Shown: piece after piece, positions 8,350 through 16,900 of the stretch
Layout of the letters: every line of letters starts with the position of its first letter
How positions within the stretch are numbered: the stretch's first letter is position 1
Assembly (NCBI RefSeq): GCF_041103235.1
Contig: NZ_JBGCUN010000004.1
Location: 1-64,000 of the forward strand
Direction of reading: 5' to 3'
Origin: Yoonia sp. R2331
Lineage (GTDB): Bacteria > Pseudomonadota > Alphaproteobacteria > Rhodobacterales > Rhodobacteraceae
DNA: 64,000 bases
The notes under the pieces: generated by a model
What the model was told of the DNA's origin: nothing
Database searches by the model: none
Seen by the model: only the letters and a program-made list of their open reading frames with translations
Program-made: the position numbers and the translations under genes

Positions 8350-9288
8350 ATGGCCCGATCCCGCATGCCCAAGTTCGATGCCTCCGAGGTCATCACAAAC
8401 GAAATCATCCGCATCATCGAGCGCGGTGTCCTGCCGTGGCACAAGCCATGGACCGCAGGTGGCAGCTCTCGTCCCCTGCGCGTAGGCGGGGAACCCTACC
8501 AGGGGGTGAACAACTTCCTGCTGACGATGCGGACCGTGATGGCGGGCCACAGCTCGCCCTTCTGGATGACGTTGCCGCAGGCCAATGCGTTGGACGCAAA
8601 GGTCCGCAAGGGCGAGAAATCCTCTGTCGTCATCTATTACGGCCAAAGCCGGAAAGACGCGGGCGGCGAGGAAGACCGCAGCGATGGCGATGATCAGTCC
8701 GAGGAGGCCTGCATCTTCCGCTTCCAGAAATCCTACCGCGTGTTCAATGCCTGCCAGATCGAGGGCTTGCCCGACAGTTTCTTCCCCGACCCGGAGCCCG
8801 TGCCCGAGCATCCGCCGTCCGAGCCCATCCCGCACATGCAGGCGTTTTTTGACGCCATCGACATCACAACCGTCTTCACAGGAACGGAAGCGTACTACCT
8901 GCCGCCCGTGGACAAGGTCTACATGCCGTCCATCACGCGGTTCCAGGACCCGCGCAATTTCTACGGGGTCTGGGCGCATGAGCTGGCCCATGCCACGAAA
9001 GCCCCCCATCGACTGAACCGTGATTTCGGGTTCTCGAAGTTTGGCAACACGTCCTATGCGCGCGAGGAGATCGTGGCGGAGTTGACGTCGGTGTTTTTGG
9101 GTCAGACGCTCGGCTTTACGGCCCATACACTCGAGATGAACGCGGCGTATCTCTACAATTGGCTACGCGTTCTGCGCTCTGACAAGAATGCGATCTTCAA
9201 GCACGCGGCCGACGCGCAGCGCGCCTGCGACTACCTGATCGCACGGTCGGAGGCGGGTAGGGCAGGGGAGGGCGCCCAGGCCGCTTGA
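8350..9288 (+). CDS. ArdC-like antirestriction protein with zincin domain
   Basis: A 312-residue protein of the ArdC type, which protects entering plasmid DNA from host restriction. The N-terminal ArdC domain (about residues 1-135) shows IIRIIERGVLPWHKPW and the PYQGVNNFLL segment. The C-terminal zinc-metallopeptidase-like domain has the HELAH motif (HExxH) near residue 209 and a downstream Glu in EEIVAELTSVFL as third ligand. The ATG at 8350 is preceded by AAAGGAGG with ideal spacing, so the upstream in-frame extension is not used. An acidic linker sits at residues 105-120. Typical of conjugative plasmid leading regions. Confidence 0.9.
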   Translation: MARSRMPKFDASEVITNEIIRIIERGVLPWHKPWTAGGSSRPLRVGGEPYQGVNNFLLTMRTVMAGHSSPFWMTLPQANALDAKVRKGEKSSVVIYYGQSRKDAGGEEDRSDGDDQSEEACIFRFQKSYRVFNACQIEGLPDSFFPDPEPVPEHPPSEPIPHMQAFFDAIDITTVFTGTEAYYLPPVDKVYMPSITRFQDPRNFYGVWAHELAHATKAPHRLNRDFGFSKFGNTSYAREEIVAELTSVFLGQTLGFTAHTLEMNAAYLYNWLRVLRSDKNAIFKHAADAQRACDYLIARSEAGRAGEGAQAA

Positions 9289-9357
9289 GCGGTTTGTGCC
9301 AGTCAAGGGAAAGCAGGCTTTGAGGAGGGTGTTTCAAAACTCTCAAAGGACAAACCC

Positions 9358-9747
9358 ATGACCACCACCGCACAGCCCCAGACAGATCGCCCGGACGCCG
9401 CCTTGATCGCCGCCCAGAATGACGCCTTCCGCAAGCTGGCTTGCCTCGGGATCGCGCCCGAACAGCCCATTCAGGGCCGCATGCATGTGACCCGCTCGAT
9501 TATGGAGGCAGGAGGTGGCTTCATGGCCGAGGCGGCGAAGGCCACGGGCATGTTCGAGACCTTCGAGCCCGAGAACGATCCCGAAGGCTGGCATGATTTC
9601 GGGGCGGTCGAGATCCGGGGCGAGACCGTGTTCTGGAAGATCGATCTCTATGAAGCAGACTCGGATTTCCGCTACGGGGCTGAGACCCCGGACAATCCTG
9701 CCACCACCATGCGCGTGCTGACCATCATGCTAGCGCGCGACTGGTAG
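9358..9747 (+). CDS. DUF3768 family protein
   Basis: A 129-residue protein matching the DUF3768 pattern of alphaproteobacterial plasmids: a helical N-terminus (IAAQNDAFRKLACLG), then the conserved core FETFEPENDPEGWHDFG and VFWKIDLYEADSDFRYGAE, ending TMRVLTIMLARDW. The function is unknown. A strong terminator follows at 9787. It sits between the ArdC-like and ParB-like genes, a common order on roseobacter replicons. Confidence 0.85.
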   Translation: MTTTAQPQTDRPDAALIAAQNDAFRKLACLGIAPEQPIQGRMHVTRSIMEAGGGFMAEAAKATGMFETFEPENDPEGWHDFGAVEIRGETVFWKIDLYEADSDFRYGAETPDNPATTMRVLTIMLARDW

Positions 9748-9786
9748 AAGGGCAGGGGACGCCTCCCCATGACATCTCAGACCATG

Positions 9787-9822
9787 AAGGCCCGCTGCCC
9801 CCAAAAAGGCAAAGCGGGCCTT
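9787..9822 (+). terminator. rho-independent terminator after DUF3768
   Basis: AAGGCCCGCT (9787-9796) pairs perfectly with AGCGGGCCTT (9813-9822), followed by more T residues. The hairpin ends the ArdC-DUF3768 transcript. Confidence 0.8.
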
Positions 9823-9903
9823 TTGTCGTGGTGATCCCCGAAGCCGGGGATTGGTCACGCGCACGTGCGCGTACCGCATCTAACCCACCAAGAAGGATAT
9901 CCC

Positions 9904-11886
9904 ATGACCGCAAGTTTCAAACCCGTTTCCGTCGCCATCGGCGATCTGGTCCCGCACCCCGCCAATGTGCGCAGCAACTCCCCGGAAACCTACGACCCCG
10001 AGAACATCGCGCATCTCAAAGCCAGCATCGCCGTTCTGGGTCTGCTCCAACCGCTCCTCGTCCAGAAGATCGACGGCAAGTACGCAGTGCTGGCCGGTGG
10101 CCGGCGCCATGCCGCGCTGAAGGAGCTGATCGCCGACAAGGCCACCAAGGGGTTCACCGCGAAAACTAAGGTCGACTGCCGCCTTGTGCCGGAGGAGTGC
10201 GACGTGACGACGGCGCTATCGCTCGCCGAGAACATCACCCAGGCCCCTATGAATGCCATCGACGAGTTCGAGGCCTTCGCCCGGATGATGGAGGTCGACG
10301 GCCAGACGCCTGAGACGATCGCAAAGACCTTCGGCACCACAGTGGCGGCCGTGAAAGGTCGGTTGCGCTATGGTCTGATCCACCCCGACATCCGCGCTGC
10401 GGCGCGGGCGAAGACGATCACGCTCGATACGATGAAGGCCTTTGCCGAGCACCCGAGCCAGGAGGTGCAGCGCGAGGTTTATGAGGCGCTGACCAAAGAA
10501 GACAGCTACCTGCAGGCCTACACTGTCCGTCAGGCGCTCAAATCCCGCGGTGTGCAGGTCAGCGATGATATCGGGGCCTTTGTGCGCGAGGACTACGAAG
10601 CGCGGGGTGGGGCCATCGCGGCCGATCTCCTGGAAGAGCATTCCGTGCTCGAGGACGCCGCGCTGGTCGAGACCATCCTGCTCGAGAAGCTCGGGGCCGC
10701 TGCCGAGGAGGCACGCGTGAAACTGGGATTTTCCTGGGCTGATGCGATGGTCCGCTATGATTACGCGACTATGGCTGACTACGGCCGCGTCTATCCCGGC
10801 CCGATCGATCCGGATGAGGCCGCCCAAAAGCGCATCGATGAGATCACCGCCGAGCTCGAGCAACTCCAGCTCGAGATGGAGGATGAGGGGCTCGAAGACG
10901 AAGCCTACAATGCGCTCTACGACCGCGTGGATGCCTTGGAAGAGGAAGCCCGCGACCTGCAGGAGGCCTACAGCGCCGAGGATCTGGCGCGGGCCGGGGT
11001 TATCGCCTCATGGTCGAGTGGCCAAGTTACGCTTCATGTGGGCCTTATGCGCCCCGAGGACACCGTGAAAGACGAGGGCGCGTGTGGCTCTTCAAGCAAC
11101 CCAACGGGGGAGGAGGCCCCGGACGCCGGCGAAATCAGCTACCCGGGCTCGCTGGCCGAGGACCTCAAGACCGAGCGGGCAATGGCCCTTGGCGCCGCGA
11201 TGGCGCTGCATCCGGAGGCCACGCTCGATCTGGCGCTCTTCAAGCTGGTGAGCGACGTTCTGGGTCGCGGCATGAGCGTCACGCAGGCGATCAAGGTAGA
11301 GGCTCGCAAGGAATACCGCAGCCACGCCAAGATGGACGAGATCGATGGCACCTCGCTTGAGCAGGCGGCGGTGGCGCATGATGCGCTTGACCTCTCGTGG
11401 CTCGATGACACCCGCCCGCCCGCGGATCAGTTCGCGGCGTTTCGCGCGCTCGAAGCGGGTGAGAAGGCCAAGCTTGTGGCTTATGCGACGGCCAGCACCA
11501 CGCAGTCCTGTTTTGCCCGGGACCGGCAGCGTGACAGCCTGATGCATGCGTTCGAGATCGAGATCATGCCCGACATTCGCGCGTATTGGACGCCGAATGC
11601 GGCGCTGTTCAATCGCTTCAAGAAGGCTTGGCTCCTGAAGATCCTCGGCGAAGATCTGGGTCTCGCCCAGGAGGCGGTGACGCTGGCCTCTTCGAGCAAG
11701 AAGGAGATCGTCGCCTTCTGCGACAAGCTCTTTGCCGAGCCCTTCGCCACGCTTACGGACGCGCAGCGCGCCGCCGTGGCCGCCTGGTGCCCGCCGATGA
11801 TGCAAACCGCCGGTTTCGCCTGTGATGACACGGCGCCCACTGCGGAAACCCCCGTCCCTGACAGCGAAGTCGCGCAAGCGGCCTGA
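9904..11886 (+). CDS. ParB/RepB/Spo0J-family protein, large plasmid type
   Basis: A 660-residue protein with an N-terminal ParB-like nuclease/partition domain (residues 1-110: GDLVPHPANVRSNS, GLLQPLLVQ, and the arginine box GGRRHAAL) and an HTH around residues 125-175 (PETIAKTFGTTVAAVKGRLRYG). A long coiled-coil, Glu-rich region (residues 290-360) and a C-terminal half with no known fold follow. This long form is not the RepB of the repABC system. It is a separate plasmid gene, often found beside ArdC and DUF genes on roseobacter plasmids, and may regulate or organize DNA. The ATG at 9904 follows AAGAAGGAT. Confidence 0.88.
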   Translation: MTASFKPVSVAIGDLVPHPANVRSNSPETYDPENIAHLKASIAVLGLLQPLLVQKIDGKYAVLAGGRRHAALKELIADKATKGFTAKTKVDCRLVPEECDVTTALSLAENITQAPMNAIDEFEAFARMMEVDGQTPETIAKTFGTTVAAVKGRLRYGLIHPDIRAAARAKTITLDTMKAFAEHPSQEVQREVYEALTKEDSYLQAYTVRQALKSRGVQVSDDIGAFVREDYEARGGAIAADLLEEHSVLEDAALVETILLEKLGAAAEEARVKLGFSWADAMVRYDYATMADYGRVYPGPIDPDEAAQKRIDEITAELEQLQLEMEDEGLEDEAYNALYDRVDALEEEARDLQEAYSAEDLARAGVIASWSSGQVTLHVGLMRPEDTVKDEGACGSSSNPTGEEAPDAGEISYPGSLAEDLKTERAMALGAAMALHPEATLDLALFKLVSDVLGRGMSVTQAIKVEARKEYRSHAKMDEIDGTSLEQAAVAHDALDLSWLDDTRPPADQFAAFRALEAGEKAKLVAYATASTTQSCFARDRQRDSLMHAFEIEIMPDIRAYWTPNAALFNRFKKAWLLKILGEDLGLAQEAVTLASSSKKEIVAFCDKLFAEPFATLTDAQRAAVAAWCPPMMQTAGFACDDTAPTAETPVPDSEVAQAA

Positions 11887-11960
11887 CGCATCAAGCGACC
11901 CGCGCGAGGCGCAATGCCTGCGCGGGTCGATCCTTCCAAACCGAACGGAAAGACATCCCC

Positions 11961-12242
11961 ATGGCTATTCTCAAGTTCTCTGCCTCCGCCGTTGCGGCGC
12001 AGATCGCTCATGCGCGCGCCTGCAAGACCTTCCTGCCCAACTGGAACGGGCCCGTGGACAGGCCCGCCCTGATCCTCATCGTCGGCAATGGTGTGCATCT
12101 GCGCTCGAACGGCATCGACGGCACGACCACCCGCATCGTCACCACCGAGCAGGCCGATCCCTCCTTCGCCTTCGCCGACGGCATGAACCCGTTTCGAGAC
12201 AGCGACTGGATGGCGCAGCGCCGCATGCGTTTCGCGATCTGA
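11961..12242 (+). CDS. DUF3085-like small protein
   Basis: A 93-residue protein whose pattern (an initial hydrophobic stretch, 'GNGVHLRSNGIDG', then an Asp/Trp-rich end 'GMNPFRDSDWMAQRRMRF') recalls the DUF3085 proteins of alphaproteobacterial plasmids. Family members often continue past this point with a Gly/Asp-rich tail that is absent here. The stop codon overlaps the next reading frame by CTGA. Assignment moderate; function unknown. Confidence 0.6.
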   Translation: MAILKFSASAVAAQIAHARACKTFLPNWNGPVDRPALILIVGNGVHLRSNGIDGTTTRIVTTEQADPSFAFADGMNPFRDSDWMAQRRMRFAI

Positions 12243-12553
12243 CCGGCCAGTTCTACACCGACATCCTGGATGACGTGCAGGTGCTGATCGACCGGGGGCG
12301 GGGGGCCATCCGGCTCGCCACCGATGGCCACAGTATCCGCGTCTTCGTGCGCCGGGCCTCGGACTATCTCATCGGCGGGACCTACGAGGTGCCCTCGGGC
12401 CTCGGCGGCACCTTCCGGGTCATTCTCAAGGATGCCTGCGACACCTTCGCGATCGTGCAGAACTGCGGCAATTGCGAGGATTTCGACGCGATGCAGCCCT
12501 ACCGCGTGCCGCTCGATGCGCTGATGGAAATCGATGACCGGAGGGCGGCGTGA
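12239..12553 (+). CDS. hypothetical protein, probable CTG start
   Basis: A 104-residue frame with clear coding character (DILDDVQVLIDRGRGAIRLA, later VFVRRASDYLIGGTYEVP) that lacks any ATG, GTG or TTG near its beginning. The frame begins sensibly at CTG 12239, overlapping the previous stop as CTGA, exactly where an ATGA coupling would be expected; the next candidate, GTG at 12275, would remove 12 residues. Either a rare CTG start is used through coupling or an ATG was mutated. Its own stop overlaps the ATG of the next gene (TGATG). Function unknown. Confidence 0.55.
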   Translation: MTGQFYTDILDDVQVLIDRGRGAIRLATDGHSIRVFVRRASDYLIGGTYEVPSGLGGTFRVILKDACDTFAIVQNCGNCEDFDAMQPYRVPLDALMEIDDRRAA

Positions 12554-13206
12554 TGGGTTGGCTCTTCTACACCGACGGCCGCGTCCAGACCTACGCGGAT
12601 GAGAAAGCGGAGATTGCCCGGCTTTGCACTTTTGAGGGCGACAGGCGCAAAACCGAACTGGTGAAAGCCTGCAAGGTCGGCTCCACTTGGTATGCGGCGG
12701 CAAAGGTCACCAGTCTCGACGGCACCCCTGTCGAGGATGCGACCTATGTCACCGATGCGGACGGCTCGATCACCTTCGGAGCCGTCTTCCTCACCCGGTA
12801 CGACGATGGCTGCTGGGGCTACAAGGACATGGAGGAAAGCGCTGGCCCGAACGAGTCGCGCGCTCCCCTTGGGTTGATCGAGCTCCTCTCCGATCTGAAA
12901 GACCCCGACAGCTACGCCCATGCCTGGCGCCAGCGCTGCCGGGACTGGGCGGCAATCCCGGACTACGAGGAGGGCGACAGGATCAAGCTTGCCGCTCCCG
13001 TCAGCTTGAGTGATGGCAGTACATGCCAGATCGTCACGGCCACCCACTACAGGCGGGGGCGGCAAAAACGCCGCTGCTACCGCATCGAGGAAACCGGTGG
13101 GCTCGTACGTCTGTCGAAAGCCACTCTCGCAGGGTCCGAACGCCTCAGTTCTGCCAAGGGCTCGGTGAGTCCGGTACTGGCTGAGTTTTTCAGCGGGAAT
13201 GGATAG
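12553..13206 (+). CDS. DUF6927-like protein
   Basis: A 217-residue protein starting MGWLFYTDGRVQTYADEKAEI, a beginning I associate with the DUF6927 proteins of alphaproteobacterial plasmids (number recalled, not checked). It has a beta-rich body with Trp-rich segments (STWYAAAKV, DGCWGYKDMEE, DYEEGDRIKLAAPVS). Its ATG overlaps the preceding stop codon (TGATG); a GTG one codon earlier is also possible. It is the last of three overlapping genes that probably form one transcript. Function unknown; no catalytic motif seen. Confidence 0.65.
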   Translation: MGWLFYTDGRVQTYADEKAEIARLCTFEGDRRKTELVKACKVGSTWYAAAKVTSLDGTPVEDATYVTDADGSITFGAVFLTRYDDGCWGYKDMEESAGPNESRAPLGLIELLSDLKDPDSYAHAWRQRCRDWAAIPDYEEGDRIKLAAPVSLSDGSTCQIVTATHYRRGRQKRRCYRIEETGGLVRLSKATLAGSERLSSAKGSVSPVLAEFFSGNG

Positions 13207-13267
13207 TGAGAACGACCCGCCAGGATGGCGATGATTGGATCTGCAAAGTCGTCGCCATCTTGAAATC

Positions 13268-13285
13268 GTATCTCAAATGAGATAC
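13268..13285. promoter_or_regulatory. operator palindrome of the RelB/ParE-type operon
   Basis: GTATCTCA-AA-TGAGATAC is a perfect 8-bp inverted repeat with a 2-bp spacer, 28 bp before the antitoxin start. RelB-type antitoxins repress their own promoter from such palindromes. Confidence 0.7.
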
Positions 13286-13313
13286 ATCATTCCCATCAAC
13301 TGGAGGACCATCC

Positions 13314-13613
13314 ATGCCTGCCCAAACATCCATGCTTCATGTCCGTGTTGACGATCAGCTGAAAGCACAGGCTTCGGACGCACTTGCGGGCGTCGGTCTG
13401 ACGCTCTCCGATGCGGTGCGTATTCTTCTGACCCGCGTGGCCGCAGAAGGCGGCTTGCCTGCCGGATTGACCGCTGATCCGGATGCCTATGACGCCTGGT
13501 TCCGGGCGAAGGTACAGGAAGCGCTGGACGATCCAAGCCCCACAACGCCCCATGCCAAGGCGATGCAAGATGCCCAAGCATTGATTGACGGGAAGCGCCT
13601 TGCCAAATCTTGA
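13314..13613 (+). CDS. RelB/DinJ-family antitoxin
   Basis: A 99-residue antitoxin. The N-terminus is the ribbon-helix-helix of the RelB/DinJ family (MLHVRVDDQLKAQASDALAG, then LTLSDAVRILLTRVAAEGGLP), which binds the operon palindrome. The flexible C-terminal half would wrap the toxin. It overlaps the downstream toxin frame by up to 29 bp, the usual coupled arrangement. It gives the replicon a second addiction module besides RES-Xre. The ATG follows GGAGGACC. Confidence 0.9.
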   Translation: MPAQTSMLHVRVDDQLKAQASDALAGVGLTLSDAVRILLTRVAAEGGLPAGLTADPDAYDAWFRAKVQEALDDPSPTTPHAKAMQDAQALIDGKRLAKS

Positions 13614-13890
13614 TGGGCCCGATCTTGAATGGAAAGCCACGGCCATCGCCGACTTGTTGGCAATCATTGACTACATCTCTGACGACAACCCGGATGCCGC
13701 CCAAGTTCTCAAAGACGAGATTGAACACAAGACGTCCCTCCTTCCAGAACGCCCTCAGATGTACCGCGCGGGCCGTGTGGACGGGACTAGGGAGATGGTT
13801 GTTCGGCCAAACTACATCGTGGTTTATGCTGAAAGCCCTGAGATGGTGACCATTTTGCGCGTTCTTCATGCTGCGCAGCAGTGGCCATGA
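13585..13890 (+). CDS. ParE/RelE-superfamily toxin
   Basis: A 101-residue toxin with the ParE-type pattern: a first helix WKATAIADLLAIIDYISDDNPDAA, then RPQMYRAGRVDGTREMVV and the terminal strand YIVVYAESPEMVTILRVLHAAQQWP. ParE proteins poison gyrase whereas RelE proteins cut mRNA; the 'H..QQWP' ending fits ParE better. The start is uncertain: TTG at 13585 or TTG at 13600, both within the antitoxin gene. A terminator with seven T residues follows. Confidence 0.88.
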   Translation: MTGSALPNLDGPDLEWKATAIADLLAIIDYISDDNPDAAQVLKDEIEHKTSLLPERPQMYRAGRVDGTREMVVRPNYIVVYAESPEMVTILRVLHAAQQWP

Positions 13891-13905
13891 TCGGAGTGCA
13901 GGCCC

Positions 13906-13959
13906 CCCGCTAAGAAATTGCCGGTTCTACGCCTTCAAAGTGTAGAGCGGGCTTTTTTT
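13906..13959 (+). terminator. terminator after the RelB/ParE-type module
   Basis: CCCGCT (13906-13911) pairs with AGCGGG (13946-13951), with an inner TCTAC/GTAGA stem, followed by seven T residues at 13953-13959. Confidence 0.75.
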
Positions 13960-13997
13960 CCTTTGGAACTCAGACCCTGATCCAAAGGAAAATCCCC

Positions 13998-16900
13998 ATG
14001 TCCAAGCCCAAACCGGCAAACCCGGCTTTCCCAATCTCTGACACTGATCTCGCAAATGCCATCGCGCAAATCGGCGCGGAGATCGACCACCAACCCCTGC
14101 GTGGCTCAGCGCTCGCGCGCATCATGCGCGAGACGTTTCATGGCAGCGATGCCGGCGGTGCCTGGGACTGGCGCATGGCATATGACCTGATGCAGGCCGC
14201 GGCTGTTCAGGTGCTGCTGCGTGGGGCCGACGCGGCAGGTGACATCGCTGCTGCAAAGCTGCTTGCCTCACGGCTGCTGACGGAAACCCGCCGGTCGGAG
14301 CAACAGATCCGGCTGCAGCAGTTTTCCACGCCGCTGCCATTCGCGGCGCTGGTCTTACGGGCCGCGGCGATCCGCAAGGGCGAGACCGTGCTGGAGCCAT
14401 CCGCCGGCACTGGTGCCCTGGCCGGTTTCGCCGCCCGGGCCGGTGCCACGCTTTTGCTCAATGAAATCGACCCCTTTCGCCAGCACCTCCTGCGCGCGGT
14501 TTTCGGTGGCGAGGTGACGGGCCATGACGGCGAGCATATCGACGATCTGCTGCAGACGCCGGTTCTACCCGACGTCGTGGTGATGAACCCGCCTTTTGCC
14601 TCCTCGGTCGACCGATCCCGCGACAAGCACATCGCTGCCAAACATCTCATTGCGGCTGCAAAGCGCCTGGCACCAGGTGGGCGCCTGGTGGCGATCATGC
14701 CGCCGGGGTTCACGCACGACCGCGATGCCGCGCATTGGTGCCGCGCCTGCAGTCTCCTGACGCCGCGCCTGGCACTGACGATGCCGGGACAGGTTTATCG
14801 CAAGCTCGGCACCTCGGTGGAAACCCAGCTGATGGTCTTCGACAAGGTGCAGGAGGACGGCGAAATGATCCGCGTCCCTGTGCAGGATCTGGATGAGGCC
14901 TTGGCATATGTCGATGCAGTGGCCGCAACCCGGACCGAGATGCGCGCAGTCCAACGGGCGGCAGTGGTTAGTCCTGCTCGGCCGACCGTTCCATCATTTG
15001 CCCCACGCAAGACCGCCGCTGTGCCTGCCGCCATCTCCAAACCTCGGGACAATGCGGCTATCCCGCTCACTTTCACGAGCCTGGATATCGCGCGCGATAA
15101 CACCCCCGTCTCGGACATCTATGCGCGCTACCGCCCGCAACGAACCGAGATTGCAGGCGCGCAGGAACATCCCACGCCGTTGGTCGAGAGCATAGCCATG
15201 GCCTCTGTCGCGCCACCCGTGCCTTCGGGTGCCGCCAGTTCGGAATTGCGCCTGCCAGCACGATTGATCGAGGAGGGACATCTCTCAGAGGCGCAGCTCG
15301 AGACCATCATCATGGCGCATGATGCCCATGGGCGCGACCTGCCTGGTCGGTTCACCATCGATGAGGACCAAACGAGGCTGACGCGCGCCGACGATGACCC
15401 AGTCGCACGCGCCTATCGCCTCGGCTATTTCCTCGGCGACGGCACCGGTTGTGGCAAGGGCCGCGAATGTGCAGGGCTCATCCTAGTAAACTGGCTGGCC
15501 GGGCGCAGGAAGGCGATCTGGGTCTCCAAATCCGCCACGCTCATCGAGGACGCGATCCGCGACTGGACCGATCTCGGCGGCTCGCCCGCCGACATCCAGC
15601 CGCTCTCCAAATGGAAACCGGACCAGCCCATCCCGATGGGCGACGGCATCCTCTTTGTCACCTACGCTACGCTGCGGTCCGCGGGCAAATGCGGCACCAC
15701 GCGACTGAGCCAGATCCTCGACTGGATGGGTGAAGACTTTGAAGGCGTCCTCGCTTTTGATGAGGCCCATGCCATGCAGAACGCCGCAGGGTCCGAGCAG
15801 GGCAGGGGGGTCAAACCCTCCCAGCAGGGCCTTGCTGGCCTACGGCTGCAACTGGCAGCACCCCGGGCTCGCGTCTTCTACATCTCGGCCACGGGGGCCA
15901 CGAGTGTCCACAACCTCGCCTATGCCGCGCGGCTGGGGCTCTGGGGGCAAGGCCCCGAATACCCCTTCCCGAGTCGCGAGAGTTTCGTCTCGGCGATGGA
16001 GGCGGGCGGTGTCGCCGCCATGGAGGTGGTGGCGCGGGATCTCAAGACGCTCGGGCTCTACACGGCCCGTGCCCTCAGCTTTGATGGCGTGGAGTACGAT
16101 GTCCTCGAACACGCGTTGACCCCGGCCCAGATCGAGATCTACGACGCCTATGCCGGCGCGTTTCGGACGATCCACCACAATCTCGAAGCCGCGTTGACTG
16201 CGACCGGCGTCAACGATGCCTCGGGCGAGACCAATGCCTCGGCCGCACGCGCCTCGGCCAAATCTCGCTTCGAGAGCACCAAGCAGCGCTTCTTCAACCA
16301 TCTCCTGATGGGCATGAAGGCCCCGACCATCATCCGCGCCATCGAAGATGACCTCACGGCGGGCAACGCCTGCGTCATCCAGGTGGTCTCGACAGGCGAG
16401 AGCCTGCTGAAACGCCGGCTTGAGACGATGGACCCGGAAGACGAGCTCGTCGAGGGTGCGCTGACGCCGCGCGACTACGTGCTCGGCTATCTCGAGCAGG
16501 CCTTCCCGATCCACGCGCAAAAGCTGGTCGAGATCGACGGCAATATGGTGGCGGAAGCTCTGCGTGATGAGACCGGCGCGCTGGTCGTCTCGCGCGAGGC
16601 GCTTGCCCTTCGTGACGCGGCCATGATGGAGTTGATGACGCTGGCCCCGATCCCCTCGGCGCTCGACCAGATCCTCTGGGCCTTTGGCGACGAGGCCGTG
16701 GCAGAAGTCACAGGGCGGTCCATCCGGCCCCTCAAGGCCGAGGATGGTCATCTCTTCATCGAGAAGCGTAGCGCCAGCAGCAATTCCTCCGAGACCCAAG
16801 CCTTCATGGATGGCGAGAAGGATATCCTGATCTTTTCTGACGCGGGCGGCACGGGCCGCTCCTATCACACGGCGCAAACGGCGAAGAACCAGAAGCGGCG

